DNA of 64,000 bases from an uncultured Prevotellaceae bacterium. Its GTDB lineage: Bacteria; Bacteroidota; Bacteroidia; Bacteroidales; Bacteroidaceae. The notes below the pieces were generated by a model. It worked only from the letters and a program-made list of their open reading frames with translations, was not told the DNA's origin and did not search any database. Location of the stretch: contig ONNV01000003.1 in the NCBI GenBank assembly GCA_900319225.1, forward strand, positions 274,710 through 338,709, given 5' to 3'. The translations under genes and the position numbers were made by a program. Positions 27,379 through 37,512 of the stretch are shown here, piece by piece. Numbering within the stretch: position 1 is the first letter of the stretch; each line of letters begins with the position of its first letter.

Positions 27379-28734
27379 TCAATTAACCGCCTCAACAAGA
27401 GCCGAAGCCTCAATCAACTGTTGCTCGCCGCTCTCCATATTCTTGAGAGTCACCTTGCCCTGAGCAAGCTCCTCGCTCCCCACAATAGCCACAAACGGAA
27501 CCGCACCCGCATTAGCATAAGACATCTGCTTCTTCATCTTAGCCGCATCAGGATAAATCTCGGCCGATACCCCAGCCCTGCGCAGCTGTGTAAGCAGCCC
27601 CATGCAGAACTGAGCCTCCTGCTCGCCCAGATTCAGGAACAGCACCTTTACGCCGCCCTGTGTCTCCTTGGGATAGAGGTCCAGTTGAGTCAGCACGTCA
27701 TAGATACGGTCAGCACCGAATGATATGCCCACGCCGCTCACACCCGGAAGTCCGAATATGCCGGTAAGGTTGTCATAACGTCCGCCACCGCTTATGGAGC
27801 CAATCTCAACATCCAGGGCCTTCACCTCAAATATGGCTCCTGTATAGTAGTTAAGACCACGTGCCAGGGTGAGGTCAAGCTCCAGCTGGTTCTTAAGACC
27901 CAGCCTGGTTGCACCGTCCAGAATGAAACGGCACTCCTCCACGCCCTTGAGTCCGGTCTCGCTGCCGGCCAGTACAGTGGCAATGGTATCCAGTTTATCG
28001 CTGTTGCTTCCGGTCAGTTTGATGATGGGCTGCAGTTTGTCAATTGCATCCTGCGGCAGGCCCTTATCGGCCAACTCGGCATTCACTCCGTCAAGTCCTA
28101 TCTTGTCCAGCTTGTCTATGGCTACCGTGATATCCACAATCTTATCGGATTGACCGATGGATTCAGCAATTCCTGCCAGAATCTTGCGGTTGTTCAGCTT
28201 GATTGCCACGCGGACTCCGAACTTGCTGAACACCATGTCTATCATCTGGATCAGCTCAATCTCATAGAGCAGCGAGTCACTGCCTACCACATCTGCGTCA
28301 CACTGATAGAACTCACGGTAACGGCCCTTCTGAGGACGGTCAGCACGCCATACCGGCTGTATCTGGAAACGCTTGAAGGGGAACTGCAGCTCCTCACGGT
28401 GCATCACCACGAAACGGGCAAACGGAACGGTCAGGTCATAACGGAGTCCCTTCTCGCAGAACTTGGATGCCAGACGGAGGCTGTTGCGTGAGAGCAGTTC
28501 CTCATCGGTCAGGCCACTCATGTAGTCACCTGAGTTCTGGATCTTGAACAGCAGTTTGTCACCCTCCTCGCCATACTTGCCCATCAGGGTGGAGAGGTTC
28601 TCCATAGACGGGGTCTCTATCTGGCTGTATCCGAACAGACGGAATACGCTGCGGATTGTATCAAAGATATAGTTACGGCGCGCCATCTCCACCGGAGTGA
28701 AGTCACGCGTACCTTTGGGAATTGACGGTTTCAT
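27379..28734 (-). CDS. hisS: histidyl-tRNA synthetase, 451 aa
   Basis: Class II aminoacyl-tRNA synthetase. It has motif 1 around [15 protein letters not shown], motif 2 [15 protein letters not shown], the histidine-specific [15 protein letters not shown] box at about 300-315 and motif 3 [14 protein letters not shown]. The anticodon-binding domain is C-terminal (from about 360). The length is slightly above average. It is the end of a leftward run HEAT/Fur-like/purA/zinc peptidase/hisS, four bases after the peptidase stop. Confidence 0.96.
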   Translation of the reverse strand: MKPSIPKGTRDFTPVEMARRNYIFDTIRSVFRLFGYSQIETPSMENLSTLMGKYGEEGDKLLFKIQNSGDYMSGLTDEELLSRNSLRLASKFCEKGLRYDLTVPFARFVVMHREELQFPFKRFQIQPVWRADRPQKGRYREFYQCDADVVGSDSLLYEIELIQMIDMVFSKFGVRVAIKLNNRKILAGIAESIGQSDKIVDITVAIDKLDKIGLDGVNAELADKGLPQDAIDKLQPIIKLTGSNSDKLDTIATVLAGSETGLKGVEECRFILDGATRLGLKNQLELDLTLARGLNYYTGAIFEVKALDVEIGSISGGGRYDNLTGIFGLPGVSGVGISFGADRIYDVLTQLDLYPKETQGGVKVLFLNLGEQEAQFCMGLLTQLRRAGVSAEIYPDAAKMKKQMSYANAGAVPFVAIVGSEELAQGKVTLKNMESGEQQLIEASALVEAVN

Positions 28735-28738
28735 TGTA

Positions 28739-29452
28739 TCAGCGTCTTCTTGATGAATAAATCATTATGTAGTAAATGAGTGTGCCCAGCGAACTTACTG
28801 CAGCTACCACGTAGGTGTATGCGGCGGCCTTGAGTGCTTCACGGGCACCATCCATGGTTTCACGTCCCGCAACAGATGATTTCTGCAGCCATGCAAGGGC
28901 GCGGCTGCTGGCATCGATCTCAACCGGAAGGGTCACGAAACTGAACAGGGTGGTCATGCCGAACAGCACGATTCCTGCCAGCATCAGTGCCGGGAACGTC
29001 TCAATCATGAATATACCCAGTATCAGCACCCAGGTAACTATCTGCGATGAGAACTGGACCACGGGTACCAAAGCCGAGCGCAGCTTTACCGGGGCATATT
29101 GTGCGGCATGCTGTACTGCATGTCCGCATTCATGCGCAGCCACTGCAGCCGCCATGATGCTCCTGCCGTAATAGACATCGCGGCTCAGGTTGACCGTACC
29201 GTCCACCGGATTGTAGTGGTCAGTGAGTTTACCTTCCACGCAGGTGACCTTCACGTCACTGATGCCGTAACTTTGGAGCATGCGGCATGCTACCTCATAC
29301 CCGGTACTGCCGTCACGGGTAGGAACCTGGGAGTATTTGTTGAACTTGCGTTTCAGGTTACCATGCACTGAGAAACTGAGGATGGCTATCACAATGAACA
29401 GCACCCAGTAGAAAGCGTAGGGAGAAATTGTTGCGCCTGCAGTAGGATCCAT
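28739..29452 (-). CDS. zinc metallopeptidase of the YugP/Zn_peptidase_2 type, 237 aa
   Basis: Membrane-bound metallopeptidase-like protein. It has an N-terminal helix (about 12-30), the HECGH zinc motif at residues 107-111, two more hydrophobic helices (about 130-172) with an EIDASSRAL segment between, and a final helix near residue 215. This is the YugP family (putative neutral zinc peptidase). Substrates are unknown. Its ATG overlaps the purA stop by one base (TAATG), a usual sign of translational coupling, and hisS follows four bases later. Confidence 0.9.
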   Translation of the reverse strand: MDPTAGATISPYAFYWVLFIVIAILSFSVHGNLKRKFNKYSQVPTRDGSTGYEVACRMLQSYGISDVKVTCVEGKLTDHYNPVDGTVNLSRDVYYGRSIMAAAVAAHECGHAVQHAAQYAPVKLRSALVPVVQFSSQIVTWVLILGIFMIETFPALMLAGIVLFGMTTLFSFVTLPVEIDASSRALAWLQKSSVAGRETMDGAREALKAAAYTYVVAAVSSLGTLIYYIMIYSSRRR

Positions 29453-30726
29453 TATTCGCGAACAATTGTCTGGTTACGGTCAGGACCTACTGACACAATG
29501 CTTACGGGAGTCTCAAGGAACTCTTCCAGGAATGAGATGTAGTTGTTGAACTCCTCGGGGAATTCATCCTCATCATGAACCTTGGTCAGGTCTGTCTTCC
29601 AGCCCGGAAGCTCCTCATAAACGGGCTCTACGCCCTCGCAGTCAAACGGGAACTCATCAGTCTGTGTGCCGTCGGGCAGTTTGTAAGCCACGCAAGCCTT
29701 GATGGTGGGGAATACGTCAAGTACGTCACTCTTCATCAGGATCAGGTTGGTTACACCGTTCAGGCGTACTGCATAACGCAGGGCAACCAGGTCAACCCAA
29801 CCGCAACGGCGGCGACGGCCTGTTACTGCACCGAACTCCTGACCGCGGTCAGAGAGCTTCTCGCCATCGGCATCAAACAGCTCTGTGGGGAACGGACCGC
29901 TACCTACACGTGTGCAGTAGGCTTTCATGATTCCGTAAACCTTACCGATATTGCGCGGAGCGACACCCAGACCGGTGCAGGCACCTGCGCAGATGGTGTT
30001 TGATGATGTTACGAACGGATATGAACCAAAGTCTATGTCAAGCATTGTACCCTGGGCACCCTCGCAGAGGATGGTCTTACCCTCACGCAGCAGGTTAGCT
30101 ACAAAGTGCTCGCTGTCCACGAACTTGAACTGTTTCATGTACTCTATACCCTCACGCCATGCCTTCTCAAGGGGAGCCAGGTCATACTCAAAGTTCAGGC
30201 TCTTGAGAGTGCGCTCATGGGCTGCGCGTGCGGCTGCATAACGCTCCTCAAAGTCAGGACGCAGCAGGTCACCTACGCGCACACCTGTACGGGCCACCTT
30301 GTCGGTATATGTGGGGCCGATGCCACGACCTGTGGTACCAACCTTGTTGGATCCCTTTGATGCCTCAAGGGCACTGTCCATAAGACGGTGTGTAGGCAGT
30401 ATCAGATGTGCCTTCTTGGATATGAGCAGACGGCTCTTAAGGTCTATGCCAGCAGCCTCAAGAGCCTCGGCCTCAGCCTTGAAGAGGGCTGCATCCAGTA
30501 CCATACCGTTGCCAATGATATTCTGCTTGTTACCCTGGAATACACCTGAAGGGATGGACTTGAGCACGAACTTCTTGTTATCAAAGATAAGTGTATGGCC
30601 GGCGTTGGGACCACCCTGGAAACGGGCTACCACATCATAACGCGGAGTCAGCACATCCACTACCTTACCCTTGCCTTCATCACCCCACTGCAATCCCAGC
30701 AGGACATCAATCTTTTCTGTTTTCAT
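29452..30726 (-). CDS. purA: adenylosuccinate synthetase, 424 aa
   Basis: First step from IMP to AMP: joins IMP and aspartate with GTP. The N-terminal GTP-binding loop is GLQWGDEGKGKVVD. The family signature QGGPNAGHT(L/I) follows; catalytic Asp14-type and His41-type residues fall in these two segments. The central GRGIGPTYTDK and the C-terminal KTDLTK...FLE region are present. Overlaps the Fur-like gene end by four bases (ATGA) and the peptidase start by one. Confidence 0.97.
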   Translation of the reverse strand: MKTEKIDVLLGLQWGDEGKGKVVDVLTPRYDVVARFQGGPNAGHTLIFDNKKFVLKSIPSGVFQGNKQNIIGNGMVLDAALFKAEAEALEAAGIDLKSRLLISKKAHLILPTHRLMDSALEASKGSNKVGTTGRGIGPTYTDKVARTGVRVGDLLRPDFEERYAAARAAHERTLKSLNFEYDLAPLEKAWREGIEYMKQFKFVDSEHFVANLLREGKTILCEGAQGTMLDIDFGSYPFVTSSNTICAGACTGLGVAPRNIGKVYGIMKAYCTRVGSGPFPTELFDADGEKLSDRGQEFGAVTGRRRRCGWVDLVALRYAVRLNGVTNLILMKSDVLDVFPTIKACVAYKLPDGTQTDEFPFDCEGVEPVYEELPGWKTDLTKVHDEDEFPEEFNNYISFLEEFLETPVSIVSVGPDRNQTIVRE

Positions 30727-31211
30727 TTCTTGTCTTTATCTTTTTTGTTCAATCTATTCTGTTTTCTCTTTATGGCTGCCGAGCACTTGCTGCACAATCC
30801 GTACACGGTAAGTGACCAGCCTGCCATGGTAAACCTGCGCTTGCGCATGCTCTCAATCTGACGGCGTACCGAGTCATCGGTAACATCGGTCACACTGCCG
30901 CAGCTTGTGCAGGTAAGCCTTATGGTGCTCCTGTTTTTCCAGCACTTCTCATACCGGACCAGACCGCTAAGGCATATCTTTCTTACCAAACCGGCATCCT
31001 CAAGCAGTCCCAGGCCGTTGTAAACCGTAGCGCGGCATACCCTGAAATTCTGCCGGGACTCCATTATCTCCTGGAGAGTCTCAGGAGTGAACGGACCATC
31101 GGTCTGCAACACTGCATCCAGAACGGCCCTGCGCTCGGGAGTGTTCCTGAGATTCTGCAGACGCAAATGCTCTGCCAGCATCTCACGCATCTCCTGGTTC
31201 CTGTCACTCAT
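30723..31211 (-). CDS. Fur-family regulator lacking the histidine sensor motif, 162 aa
   Basis: Fur/PerR/Zur superfamily fold: winged helix with RVCRATVYNGLGLLEDAGLV (about 57-76) as the recognition helix, then the dimerisation domain. The structural zinc cysteines Cys101, Cys104, Cys140 and Cys143 are kept, as CTSC and CSKC. The stretch that is normally RYE...HHDHLxC reads RYEKCWKNRSTIRLTC, so the metal-sensing histidines of the HHDH motif are replaced by Asn-Arg-Ser-Thr-Ile-Arg. It may sense something other than Fe2+ or Mn2+, or be constitutive. A basic C-terminal tail follows. It overlaps the HEAT gene and purA by four bases each, an unusual place for a metal regulator. Confidence 0.88.
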   Translation of the reverse strand: MSDRNQEMREMLAEHLRLQNLRNTPERRAVLDAVLQTDGPFTPETLQEIMESRQNFRVCRATVYNGLGLLEDAGLVRKICLSGLVRYEKCWKNRSTIRLTCTSCGSVTDVTDDSVRRQIESMRKRRFTMAGWSLTVYGLCSKCSAAIKRKQNRLNKKDKDKK

Positions 31212-31762
31212 CCCTCAGCTACAAATCCCAGTGCGGTTCTGGCCGCCTGGGCGCACATCAGGTCAGAACCGTTGATGGCGGCCTGAGCCTGGTCTTTCAA
31301 TTCCTGAACATAACGCGGACCCATCTCACGCCCTGCGCGCAGCATATGAGCCAGCGTAAGGAAACCGCAATATCGGGTCATGTCGTTATCTGAAGCTATC
31401 CAGCGGAAAGCCGCCTCAGATGCTCCTTTCATCCGGCTGAAAAGGTACATGCTGCATACCTCAGCCAGGTCAGGATACTTAATCTGCTCTATCCAGAGGT
31501 CTGCCAGATCCGTCTGGAACTGGTCCTCGGGGTAGATAAGCGCCGCAAGAATCCTGCACTCGCGGATATCCTCTTTCCAGAGCGCAACCGCAAGTTCAGG
31601 ATCTTTACCCTGCTCTGATGCTATCTGTTTAAGTCCCGGCAATCCAACACCGAAATTAAGCTTATAACCCATGCCGGCCTCCCTCATGTCTGCAGAGGCT
31701 ATGCCGTTCATGTTAAGTCTCAGTTTCTGCTTAATCTCCAGAATACTTTCCCGGGTTGTCAT
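31208..31762 (-). CDS. HEAT-repeat protein, AlkD/DNA alkylation repair-like, 184 aa
   Basis: An all-helical protein of about five helix pairs. LAVALWKEDIRECRILAALI and DDMTRYCGFLTLAHML-type segments resemble HEAT-like repeats of DNA alkylation repair (AlkD) proteins. I cannot locate the AlkD catalytic aromatic residues with confidence, so the glycosylase activity is uncertain. It is the first gene of a four-gene overlapping unit (HEAT, Fur-like, purA, zinc peptidase). The AraC-type gene ends 25 bases upstream. Confidence 0.7.
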   Translation of the reverse strand: MTTRESILEIKQKLRLNMNGIASADMREAGMGYKLNFGVGLPGLKQIASEQGKDPELAVALWKEDIRECRILAALIYPEDQFQTDLADLWIEQIKYPDLAEVCSMYLFSRMKGASEAAFRWIASDNDMTRYCGFLTLAHMLRAGREMGPRYVQELKDQAQAAINGSDLMCAQAARTALGFVAEG

Positions 31763-31787
31763 TATAGTTCAGTGGCGTCTAAAAAGT

Positions 31788-32216
31788 TTATTTGGCGAGA
31801 TGGCGTTTCTTAAACTGATGAGGGGCCTCGCCCTTCTCCTTGAAGAATGCCGCATAGAACGACTGGCGGTTTGAGAACCCTGACATCGTTCCAATCTCCT
31901 CCATTGTCTTGTCCAGGTAACGCTTGTCAGTGAGGTAATGCACTGCGTCGCGTACTCTGAATTCATTCACCAGACTGGAATAGTTCATTCCGAATCTTGA
32001 ATTGATCACGGCCGACAGGTATCTGGGGTTGGTATTCAGATCCTCGGCCAGCTGCTTTGCCGAATAATCCGGATCGCGGTACTTCTTCTGTGCAACCACG
32101 ATTGTCAGGATACCGTCATACAGCTCATCGGCAAGTTCTGCACGGATAAGGCCCCTGTAACCAGCTTCCTTTTCGGCCTTTTCCCTGATTTTGTAAGGCT
32201 TAGTGTTAGTTTCCAT
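31788..32216 (-). CDS. AraC-type HTH transcriptional regulator (HTH only), 142 aa
   Basis: Two helix-turn-helix units of the AraC/XylS fold make up the C-terminal 100 residues: QLAEDLNTNPRYLSAVINSR (first) and EIGTMSGFSNRQSFYAAFFK (second). The remaining N-terminal 40 residues are one or two helices and no ligand domain. Such short AraC-type proteins are common in Bacteroidota and may need a partner for sensing. It is divergent from dnaG. Target unknown. Confidence 0.85.
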   Translation of the reverse strand: METNTKPYKIREKAEKEAGYRGLIRAELADELYDGILTIVVAQKKYRDPDYSAKQLAEDLNTNPRYLSAVINSRFGMNYSSLVNEFRVRDAVHYLTDKRYLDKTMEEIGTMSGFSNRQSFYAAFFKEKGEAPHQFKKRHLAK

Positions 32217-32335
32217 AATGTAAATTTACGTCACAAAATAAATGATTTTCCCGCAGAGTACGCACGCGCAAACGTCAATATTATTTAAAAAAGGCACAAC
32301 TGCCCGAACATGACTTCCAAACCATGGATTTTTTG

Positions 32336-32343
32336 TAATTTTG
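32336..32343 (+). promoter_or_regulatory. -7 box (TAATTTTG) for dnaG
   Basis: A perfect TAnnTTTG match 23 bases before the dnaG ATG. A T-rich run (TTTTTTG) precedes it; the -33 box is weak. The region 32217-32335 between the AraC-type gene and this box has no other feature that I can name. Confidence 0.5.
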
Positions 32344-32366
32344 GCATCAATACACCTACCCCCTGA

Positions 32367-34400
32367 ATGATAGACCAGCTCACAATAGAAAAGATACTCG
32401 ATGCTGCCAACATTGTTGATGTGGTATCGGAATTCGTGACCCTGCGCCGCCGCGGTGTCAACTATGTGGGACTGTGTCCGTTCCATAACGAGAAGACCCC
32501 GTCATTCTACGTCTCTCCGTCCAAGGGGATCTGCAAGTGTTTCAGTTGCGGCAAGGGCGGCAACGCCATCCATTTCCTTATGGAGCATGAGCAGATGTCA
32601 TTCCAGGATGCTGCCGAGTGGCTGGCAAACAAATACGGAATTCCGTTCCGCAAACGTGAGCTCACCGAGAGTGAGAAAGCCCTGCAGAACGAGCGCGAGT
32701 CACTGTTCATCACCAATCAGTTTGCACTGGATTTCTTTAAGGACACCCTGCTCAACACTGACAAGGGCCGAGCCATAGGTCTGGCCTATTTCCGCAAGCG
32801 CGGATTCCGTGATGACATACTTGAAAAGTTCTATCTTGGTTACTGTCCCGATGAGCCCGATGCGCTGGCACGTACCGCTCTGGCCAAAGGCTACACCAAG
32901 GAGAACCTGATTAAGACAGGACTCTGCTACGCGAAAGACGACAACGGAGCCTTGCGTGACCGTTTCCGCGGCCGCGTGATATTCCCGGTCCACTCCATAT
33001 CGGGCAAGGTGGTGGCATTTGGAGGCCGCATAATGAGCGCCGAATCCAAGGTAGCCAAATACGTGAACTCGCCCGAGTCAGTGATATACTCCAAAAGCCG
33101 TGAGCTCTACGGACTCTATCAGGCCAAGCAGGCCATAGTACGCAAGGACCGCTGTTTCCTGGTTGAGGGTTATGCCGATGTCATAAGCATGTTCCAGAGC
33201 GGAGTGGAGAACGTGGTCGCATCCAGCGGCACGTCGCTCACACCCGGCCAGATACGTCTGATACACCGTTTCACCAATAACATAACCGTACTTTATGACG
33301 GTGACAAGGCCGGCATCAAAGCCTCTCTGCGCGGCATTGACATGCTGCTGGCCGAGGGCATGAACGTAAAGGTCCTGCTGCTGCCCGACGGCGAGGACCC
33401 CGACAGCTTTGCACAGGGCCGCGGCGCCACCGCGTTCCAGCAGTACATTGACACCCATCAGGTAGATTTCATCCGCTTCAAGGTGAACCTGCTTATGGAG
33501 GATGCGGCCGATGACCCCTACAGTCGCAGTGAGCTTATCAAGAGCATAACACAGAGCATATCGGTCATACAGGATCCCATTGTACGCTCAGTCTATATAA
33601 CTGAGTGCAGCCAGATAATGAAGATTGATGAGCGTCTGCTCATTAATGACGTGAACCGCCGTCAGCGCGAGCAGGCACAGGCCGCTGCACAGCCCACGCG
33701 CCCAGCCCAATCACCCGATGAAAACGGACAAAATCCTGAACCCACAGAGGTGGAAACAGATAATCCCGACGCTCCCGCAGAGCCCGCACCCGAGCCGGAG
33801 ATATCGGCCGAGGATAAGCTGCGTCAGGATATACGCGCGCTCAAACGTGAAGGTCTGGGCCCCATGATGGAAAAGGAGCGTCTGCTGTCACAGCTCATTG
33901 TAAGATACGGCGGCAAGGTGATGTGCACCTATCAGGATGATGAGGGTCAGGAGCTGGATATGACCGTAGGGCAGTTCATAGTAGGCTCACTCCAGAATGA
34001 CGGACTTGAATTCCGCCATCCGGTCTACAAGCGTTTTGTGGAGATCATGGCAGAACATCTTGAGGATAAGGATTTTAATTCCCAGAAGTTCTTCATGTCC
34101 CACCCCGAGACATTCGTAAGTCTGACCGCTGCCAGCCTCATGGAGGAGCGCTACCAGCTAAGCAACATATTCAAGGACAGCAAACCCGCTGATGATGAGA
34201 CGCAGCTGCTCAAGCTGACACGCCATATCATGGCCGATTACCAGATGGAGGTGGTTCGGCTGGAGATAAAGGATGTGGAGAAAAAGATCCAGGAGGCTGA
34301 GGTTGGGGATCTGGCCGAATTGCAGACCCGGTACCAGCAGCTTCTTATGGCTCGCGCCCAGCTGTCTAAGGAATTGGGGGAGCGAATAATCAATCTTTAG
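32367..34400 (+). CDS. dnaG: DNA primase, 677 aa
   Basis: Synthesises RNA primers for replication. The N-terminal zinc ribbon CPFHNEKTPSF...CFSCGKGGN has Cys37, His40, Cys58 and Cys61. The TOPRIM core follows with EGYADVISMFQSGVENVVAS and the acidic DGDKAGIKAS. An unusual low-complexity linker rich in Pro, Glu and Ala (about 435-490) separates it from the C-terminal helicase-binding domain. The transcript ends in the 36-bp palindrome at 34400-34499, the first base of which is the last base of the stop codon. Confidence 0.96.
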   Translation: MIDQLTIEKILDAANIVDVVSEFVTLRRRGVNYVGLCPFHNEKTPSFYVSPSKGICKCFSCGKGGNAIHFLMEHEQMSFQDAAEWLANKYGIPFRKRELTESEKALQNERESLFITNQFALDFFKDTLLNTDKGRAIGLAYFRKRGFRDDILEKFYLGYCPDEPDALARTALAKGYTKENLIKTGLCYAKDDNGALRDRFRGRVIFPVHSISGKVVAFGGRIMSAESKVAKYVNSPESVIYSKSRELYGLYQAKQAIVRKDRCFLVEGYADVISMFQSGVENVVASSGTSLTPGQIRLIHRFTNNITVLYDGDKAGIKASLRGIDMLLAEGMNVKVLLLPDGEDPDSFAQGRGATAFQQYIDTHQVDFIRFKVNLLMEDAADDPYSRSELIKSITQSISVIQDPIVRSVYITECSQIMKIDERLLINDVNRRQREQAQAAAQPTRPAQSPDENGQNPEPTEVETDNPDAPAEPAPEPEISAEDKLRQDIRALKREGLGPMMEKERLLSQLIVRYGGKVMCTYQDDEGQELDMTVGQFIVGSLQNDGLEFRHPVYKRFVEIMAEHLEDKDFNSQKFFMSHPETFVSLTAASLMEERYQLSNIFKDSKPADDETQLLKLTRHIMADYQMEVVRLEIKDVEKKIQEAEVGDLAELQTRYQQLLMARAQLSKELGERIINL

Positions 34401-34499
34401 GGGCACAAAGGGGACGGTTCTATCTGTGCCCTTTTGGAGCTGATTCAAATTTGCAGAATAAAAAAAAGGGCACAGATAGAACCGTCCCCTTTGCGCCCC
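34400..34499. repeat. 36-bp palindrome made of two inverted 31-nt AAGGGG-loop hairpins
   Basis: The arms 34400-34435 and 34464-34499 pair over 36 bases with one mismatch, interior AT-rich. Each arm also contains its own smaller hairpin: at 34401-34431 GGGCACA and TGTGCCC enclose a 17-nt loop starting AAGGGGACGGTTC. The same holds, inverted, for 34468-34498. This 31-nt hairpin is the same family as the ones at 58931-58961 and 60484-60514. The stem lies between the convergent dnaG and folE ends and can terminate both transcripts. Confidence 0.9.
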
Positions 34500-34528
34500 A
34501 CGCAGGTGCGATAGTATTGTTTAGATTT

Positions 34529-35122
34529 TTATTTGCGGGAGATGAGGTTCATGAACTCCTCGCGGGTCTTGGCCTGGTTGAATGCTCCGGTAAAATCAGA
34601 TGTGGTTGTAACGGAGTTCTGTTTCTCTACGCCGCGCATCTGCATGCACATATGGCTGGCCTCTATGACAACCATAACGCCAAGCGGCTGTAGGGTATTC
34701 TGAATACAATCCTTGATCTGGGATGTCATGCGTTCCTGTACCTGGAGACGGCGTGCAAAAACATCAACCACACGAGCTATCTTGCTGAGTCCGGTAATGT
34801 AGCCGTTGGGGATATAAGCCACGTGAGCCTTGCCGTAGAACGGCAGCATATGGTGCTCACAGAGTGAGTAAAAGTCAATATCTTTTACTATCACCATCTG
34901 TCTGTAATCCTCCTTGAACATGGCAGATTTAAGTATTGCCGACGGGTCCATCTCATAACCGCTGGTAAAATCCAGCAGAGTCTTGGCCACACGCAGCGGA
35001 GTGCGCACCAGGCCCTCACGGCCTGCATCGGGCTCTATAAGTTTAAGAATCTCCTCGTAGTGATGCTTGAGCGCAAGGAATTTCTCCGAGTTCTCATCGG
35101 AGTATGGTATCAGTGAACTCAT
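34529..35122 (-). CDS. folE: GTP cyclohydrolase I, 197 aa
   Basis: First enzyme of tetrahydrofolate (and pterin) synthesis, converting GTP to dihydroneopterin triphosphate. Zn-binding and catalytic residues are in [20 protein letters not shown] and, near the C-terminus, the second half-motif [10 protein letters not shown]...[17 protein letters not shown]. Its ATG overlaps the SPOR gene by four bases, making it the last gene of the tpiA operon. Confidence 0.96.
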   Translation of the reverse strand: MSSLIPYSDENSEKFLALKHHYEEILKLIEPDAGREGLVRTPLRVAKTLLDFTSGYEMDPSAILKSAMFKEDYRQMVIVKDIDFYSLCEHHMLPFYGKAHVAYIPNGYITGLSKIARVVDVFARRLQVQERMTSQIKDCIQNTLQPLGVMVVIEASHMCMQMRGVEKQNSVTTTSDFTGAFNQAKTREEFMNLISRK

Positions 35123-35568
35123 AACGGAACGGTAATCTCCTGATTGCGTAAAATGATCATGCCCTTGTAAGGCGTTTCTTTTCTGAGTTTGCGCAGGGTC
35201 TCGAAGGCCTCCTCATAATAGAGGAAATCGCCCACCGTGCAACGCCAGCGCGGGTTGCGGAACTCTGTATGCACAGGCAGGTCTGGATAATGTGAGCGAA
35301 TATACTTATCCACCTCATTGGCCCTCTCTTTCGATGCACGTGTATTGTTTCCGGCAAAGACCTGGACACGGTATCCGATGGCTTTTATCTTGGTACCAGA
35401 CTGAAGCTGGGATACCTTACCGATAAGACTGTCCAGACGCACATCACGCTCGATGCGTATCTGACCCTTGCCCGGGACATCCCTCTCCAGCTCCTGGACC
35501 AGCGTCGTTTGGGCGCTGGCCAGAGCCGTAAAGAGAGCCAGGAATACTGTTAATCCTGTCTTTTTCAT
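35119..35568 (-). CDS. secreted SPOR-domain protein, 149 aa
   Basis: A signal peptide ([20 protein letters not shown]) is followed by a helical spacer and a C-terminal SPOR fold (about 65-140: [37 protein letters not shown]). SPOR domains bind denuded peptidoglycan, often at the division site. Its position between tpiA and folE is the same as I recall for Bacteroides (BT_3930 region). Overlap with folE is four bases. Confidence 0.88.
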   Translation of the reverse strand: MKKTGLTVFLALFTALASAQTTLVQELERDVPGKGQIRIERDVRLDSLIGKVSQLQSGTKIKAIGYRVQVFAGNNTRASKERANEVDKYIRSHYPDLPVHTEFRNPRWRCTVGDFLYYEEAFETLRKLRKETPYKGMIILRNQEITVPL

Positions 35569-35578
35569 ATTGTTTTAA

Positions 35579-36340
35579 TTACTTTTTCCAAGCATCGATA
35601 ATTCCCTTGAAATCAGCTACCTTCAATGAGGCGCCGCCAATCAAGCCACCATCGATGTCAACCTTTGAGAACAGCTCAGGAGCGTTTGAAGCCTTGCATG
35701 AGCCACCGTAAAGGATTGAAGTATCCTCAGCAACCTGCTTGCCATACTTGTCGGCAATCACTGAGCGGATATAAGCGTGAATCTCCTCAGCCTGATCGGC
35801 AGTAGCGGTCTTACCGGTACCGATAGCCCAGATAGGCTCGTAGGCGATTGTGATGTTCTTGAACTCATCGGCTGAGAGGTTGAATACTGAACCCTCAAGC
35901 TCAGCCTTAACGATCTGGTTCTGGATACCCTTCTCGCGCTCGTCGAGTGACTCACCGATGCAGAAGATTACCTTAAGACCGTTGGCAAGAGCCAGCAGAA
36001 CCTTCTCCTTAAGGATATCATATGTCTCGTGATAGTACTCACGACGCTCTGAGTGACCCAGGATTACATACTCAGCACCAGTTGACTTAACCATGGCAGC
36101 TGATACCTCACCGGTATAAGCACCAGACTCCTTGTCAGCGCAGTTCTCGGCAGAAAGACCGATAACCTTGTGGTCAATGATATCAGAGATCTTTGCAAGA
36201 TGGATGAACGGGGTGCCGATGATAACGTCGCAGTTGGGTTTGTCAGCAGCCAATACCTCATTCAGCTCTGTAGCAAGAGCAATACCTTCCTGGAGAGTCT
36301 TGTTCATCTTCCAGTTTCCGGCAACAATTTTCTTTCTCAT
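35579..36340 (-). CDS. tpiA: triosephosphate isomerase, 253 aa
   Basis: Interconverts dihydroxyacetone phosphate and glyceraldehyde 3-phosphate. The fold markers are GNWKMNK near the N-terminus (Asn and Lys of the active site), the catalytic His in LGHSERR at about 96, and the catalytic Glu in [14 protein letters not shown] (loop 6). The phosphate-binding LIGGASLK is near the end. Ten bases separate it from the SPOR gene, 26 from BT_3928-like upstream. Confidence 0.97.
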   Translation of the reverse strand: MRKKIVAGNWKMNKTLQEGIALATELNEVLAADKPNCDVIIGTPFIHLAKISDIIDHKVIGLSAENCADKESGAYTGEVSAAMVKSTGAEYVILGHSERREYYHETYDILKEKVLLALANGLKVIFCIGESLDEREKGIQNQIVKAELEGSVFNLSADEFKNITIAYEPIWAIGTGKTATADQAEEIHAYIRSVIADKYGKQVAEDTSILYGGSCKASNAPELFSKVDIDGGLIGGASLKVADFKGIIDAWKK

Positions 36341-36366
36341 TTCAAATAGTATTAAAAACGTTATTG

Positions 36367-37500
36367 TTATTGTATCATTCTCTTAAGTCTGTCTATCAGC
36401 ACCACCATGAACAGCGGCAGCAGGAACAGAACGCATACCGCCCACGGGGTACGCAACGGATCCGGATCCGGCAGCTGGCCCACCTTGATTACGTCAAGCG
36501 GTCCTGACAACTCCTCATCGCTAGGTATACGGACGTCACTCCACTTGTTCACTATCACTCCGTTCCTGAGCAGTATGAGGCCGGGATTGGAACGTACCAT
36601 GGTCTGCAGCGGAATCTCATCACAGAACAGGAACGGGATCTCGGCCCCGGCATTCTCGGTCCACTGCTTTATGACATCCTCACTTGACGAGGTCAGTCCT
36701 ATTATCTTATATCCGTAATGACCGCAATAGTCAAATACGTCATCAATCAAATCAAGATTGCTCTCACTTGCATTCTCCAGATGGGCCGATACCAACAGGA
36801 ACGTGTAGCTGCTGTCTGACAGCAGGTCTGCGGTCAGGTCATTCATATCGGCATCCATGACTGAGAAGTCCGCCATGGCGGGATTTCTGTTCTCCAGAAC
36901 CTCAGTGCGCAGGTCCGTGCCAACCTTGTAGGCCCTGAAATCCAGAACCGGCAGGCTGTTGATATTGGCCGTCATGAACCTTACGGCTATCAGGGTGACG
37001 ATAAGTGTTATCACCCAGTGGCGTCTGCCCTCAACAAACGGCACGATGGCCTTGCGTTTGATGAATACCAGCAGAGCCAGCAGAAGCAGGAATATGTTCT
37101 TGTAGAATGTCTCCCAGTTGGTAAGTACCAGAGCATCGCCAAAACAGCCGCACTCCTCGACAGGATTGTTGAGCGCAATATAGAGGGTGAACGGGGTGAG
37201 CAGCACCATCATTACAAGTACCACCAGAGACGTGCCCTTGGGGAACGCGCCCACCAGCAAGTATGCTCCTACAAGAATCTCCAAACCGGCCAGCAGACAG
37301 GCCAGTATAATCAGAGTAGAGTCCAGCAGATATCCTCCCATGCCGAACGCATAGAGGTAATCTGACAGCTTAATCTGGGTGCCCACGGGGTCAATCGCCT
37401 TGACCACACCCGAGAACATGAAAGTCAGGCCCAGCAATACCCGGCAGAAATTGACAAGTATCTTAGCCGGCAGCCCTATCTTTTTTGCCTCGTCACTCAT
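36367..37500 (-). CDS. BT_3928-type membrane protein (DoxX/MauE plus thioredoxin-like), 377 aa
   Basis: Residues about 15-155 form the DoxX/MauE-like four-helix membrane domain, with [11 protein letters not shown] as a loop Cys pair typical of MauE. One more membrane helix (about 165-185) leads to a periplasmic thioredoxin-like domain without a CxxC (about 215-330: [35 protein letters not shown]). A final helix anchors the C-terminus. The family is specific to Bacteroidota and named after BT_3928. The role is probably linked to envelope redox chemistry, but this is inference. Operon with DUF1599 and tpiA. Confidence 0.88.
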   Translation of the reverse strand: MSDEAKKIGLPAKILVNFCRVLLGLTFMFSGVVKAIDPVGTQIKLSDYLYAFGMGGYLLDSTLIILACLLAGLEILVGAYLLVGAFPKGTSLVVLVMMVLLTPFTLYIALNNPVEECGCFGDALVLTNWETFYKNIFLLLLALLVFIKRKAIVPFVEGRRHWVITLIVTLIAVRFMTANINSLPVLDFRAYKVGTDLRTEVLENRNPAMADFSVMDADMNDLTADLLSDSSYTFLLVSAHLENASESNLDLIDDVFDYCGHYGYKIIGLTSSSEDVIKQWTENAGAEIPFLFCDEIPLQTMVRSNPGLILLRNGVIVNKWSDVRIPSDEELSGPLDVIKVGQLPDPDPLRTPWAVCVLFLLPLFMVVLIDRLKRMIQ

Positions 37501-37512
37501 TTGGTTCTCTAT

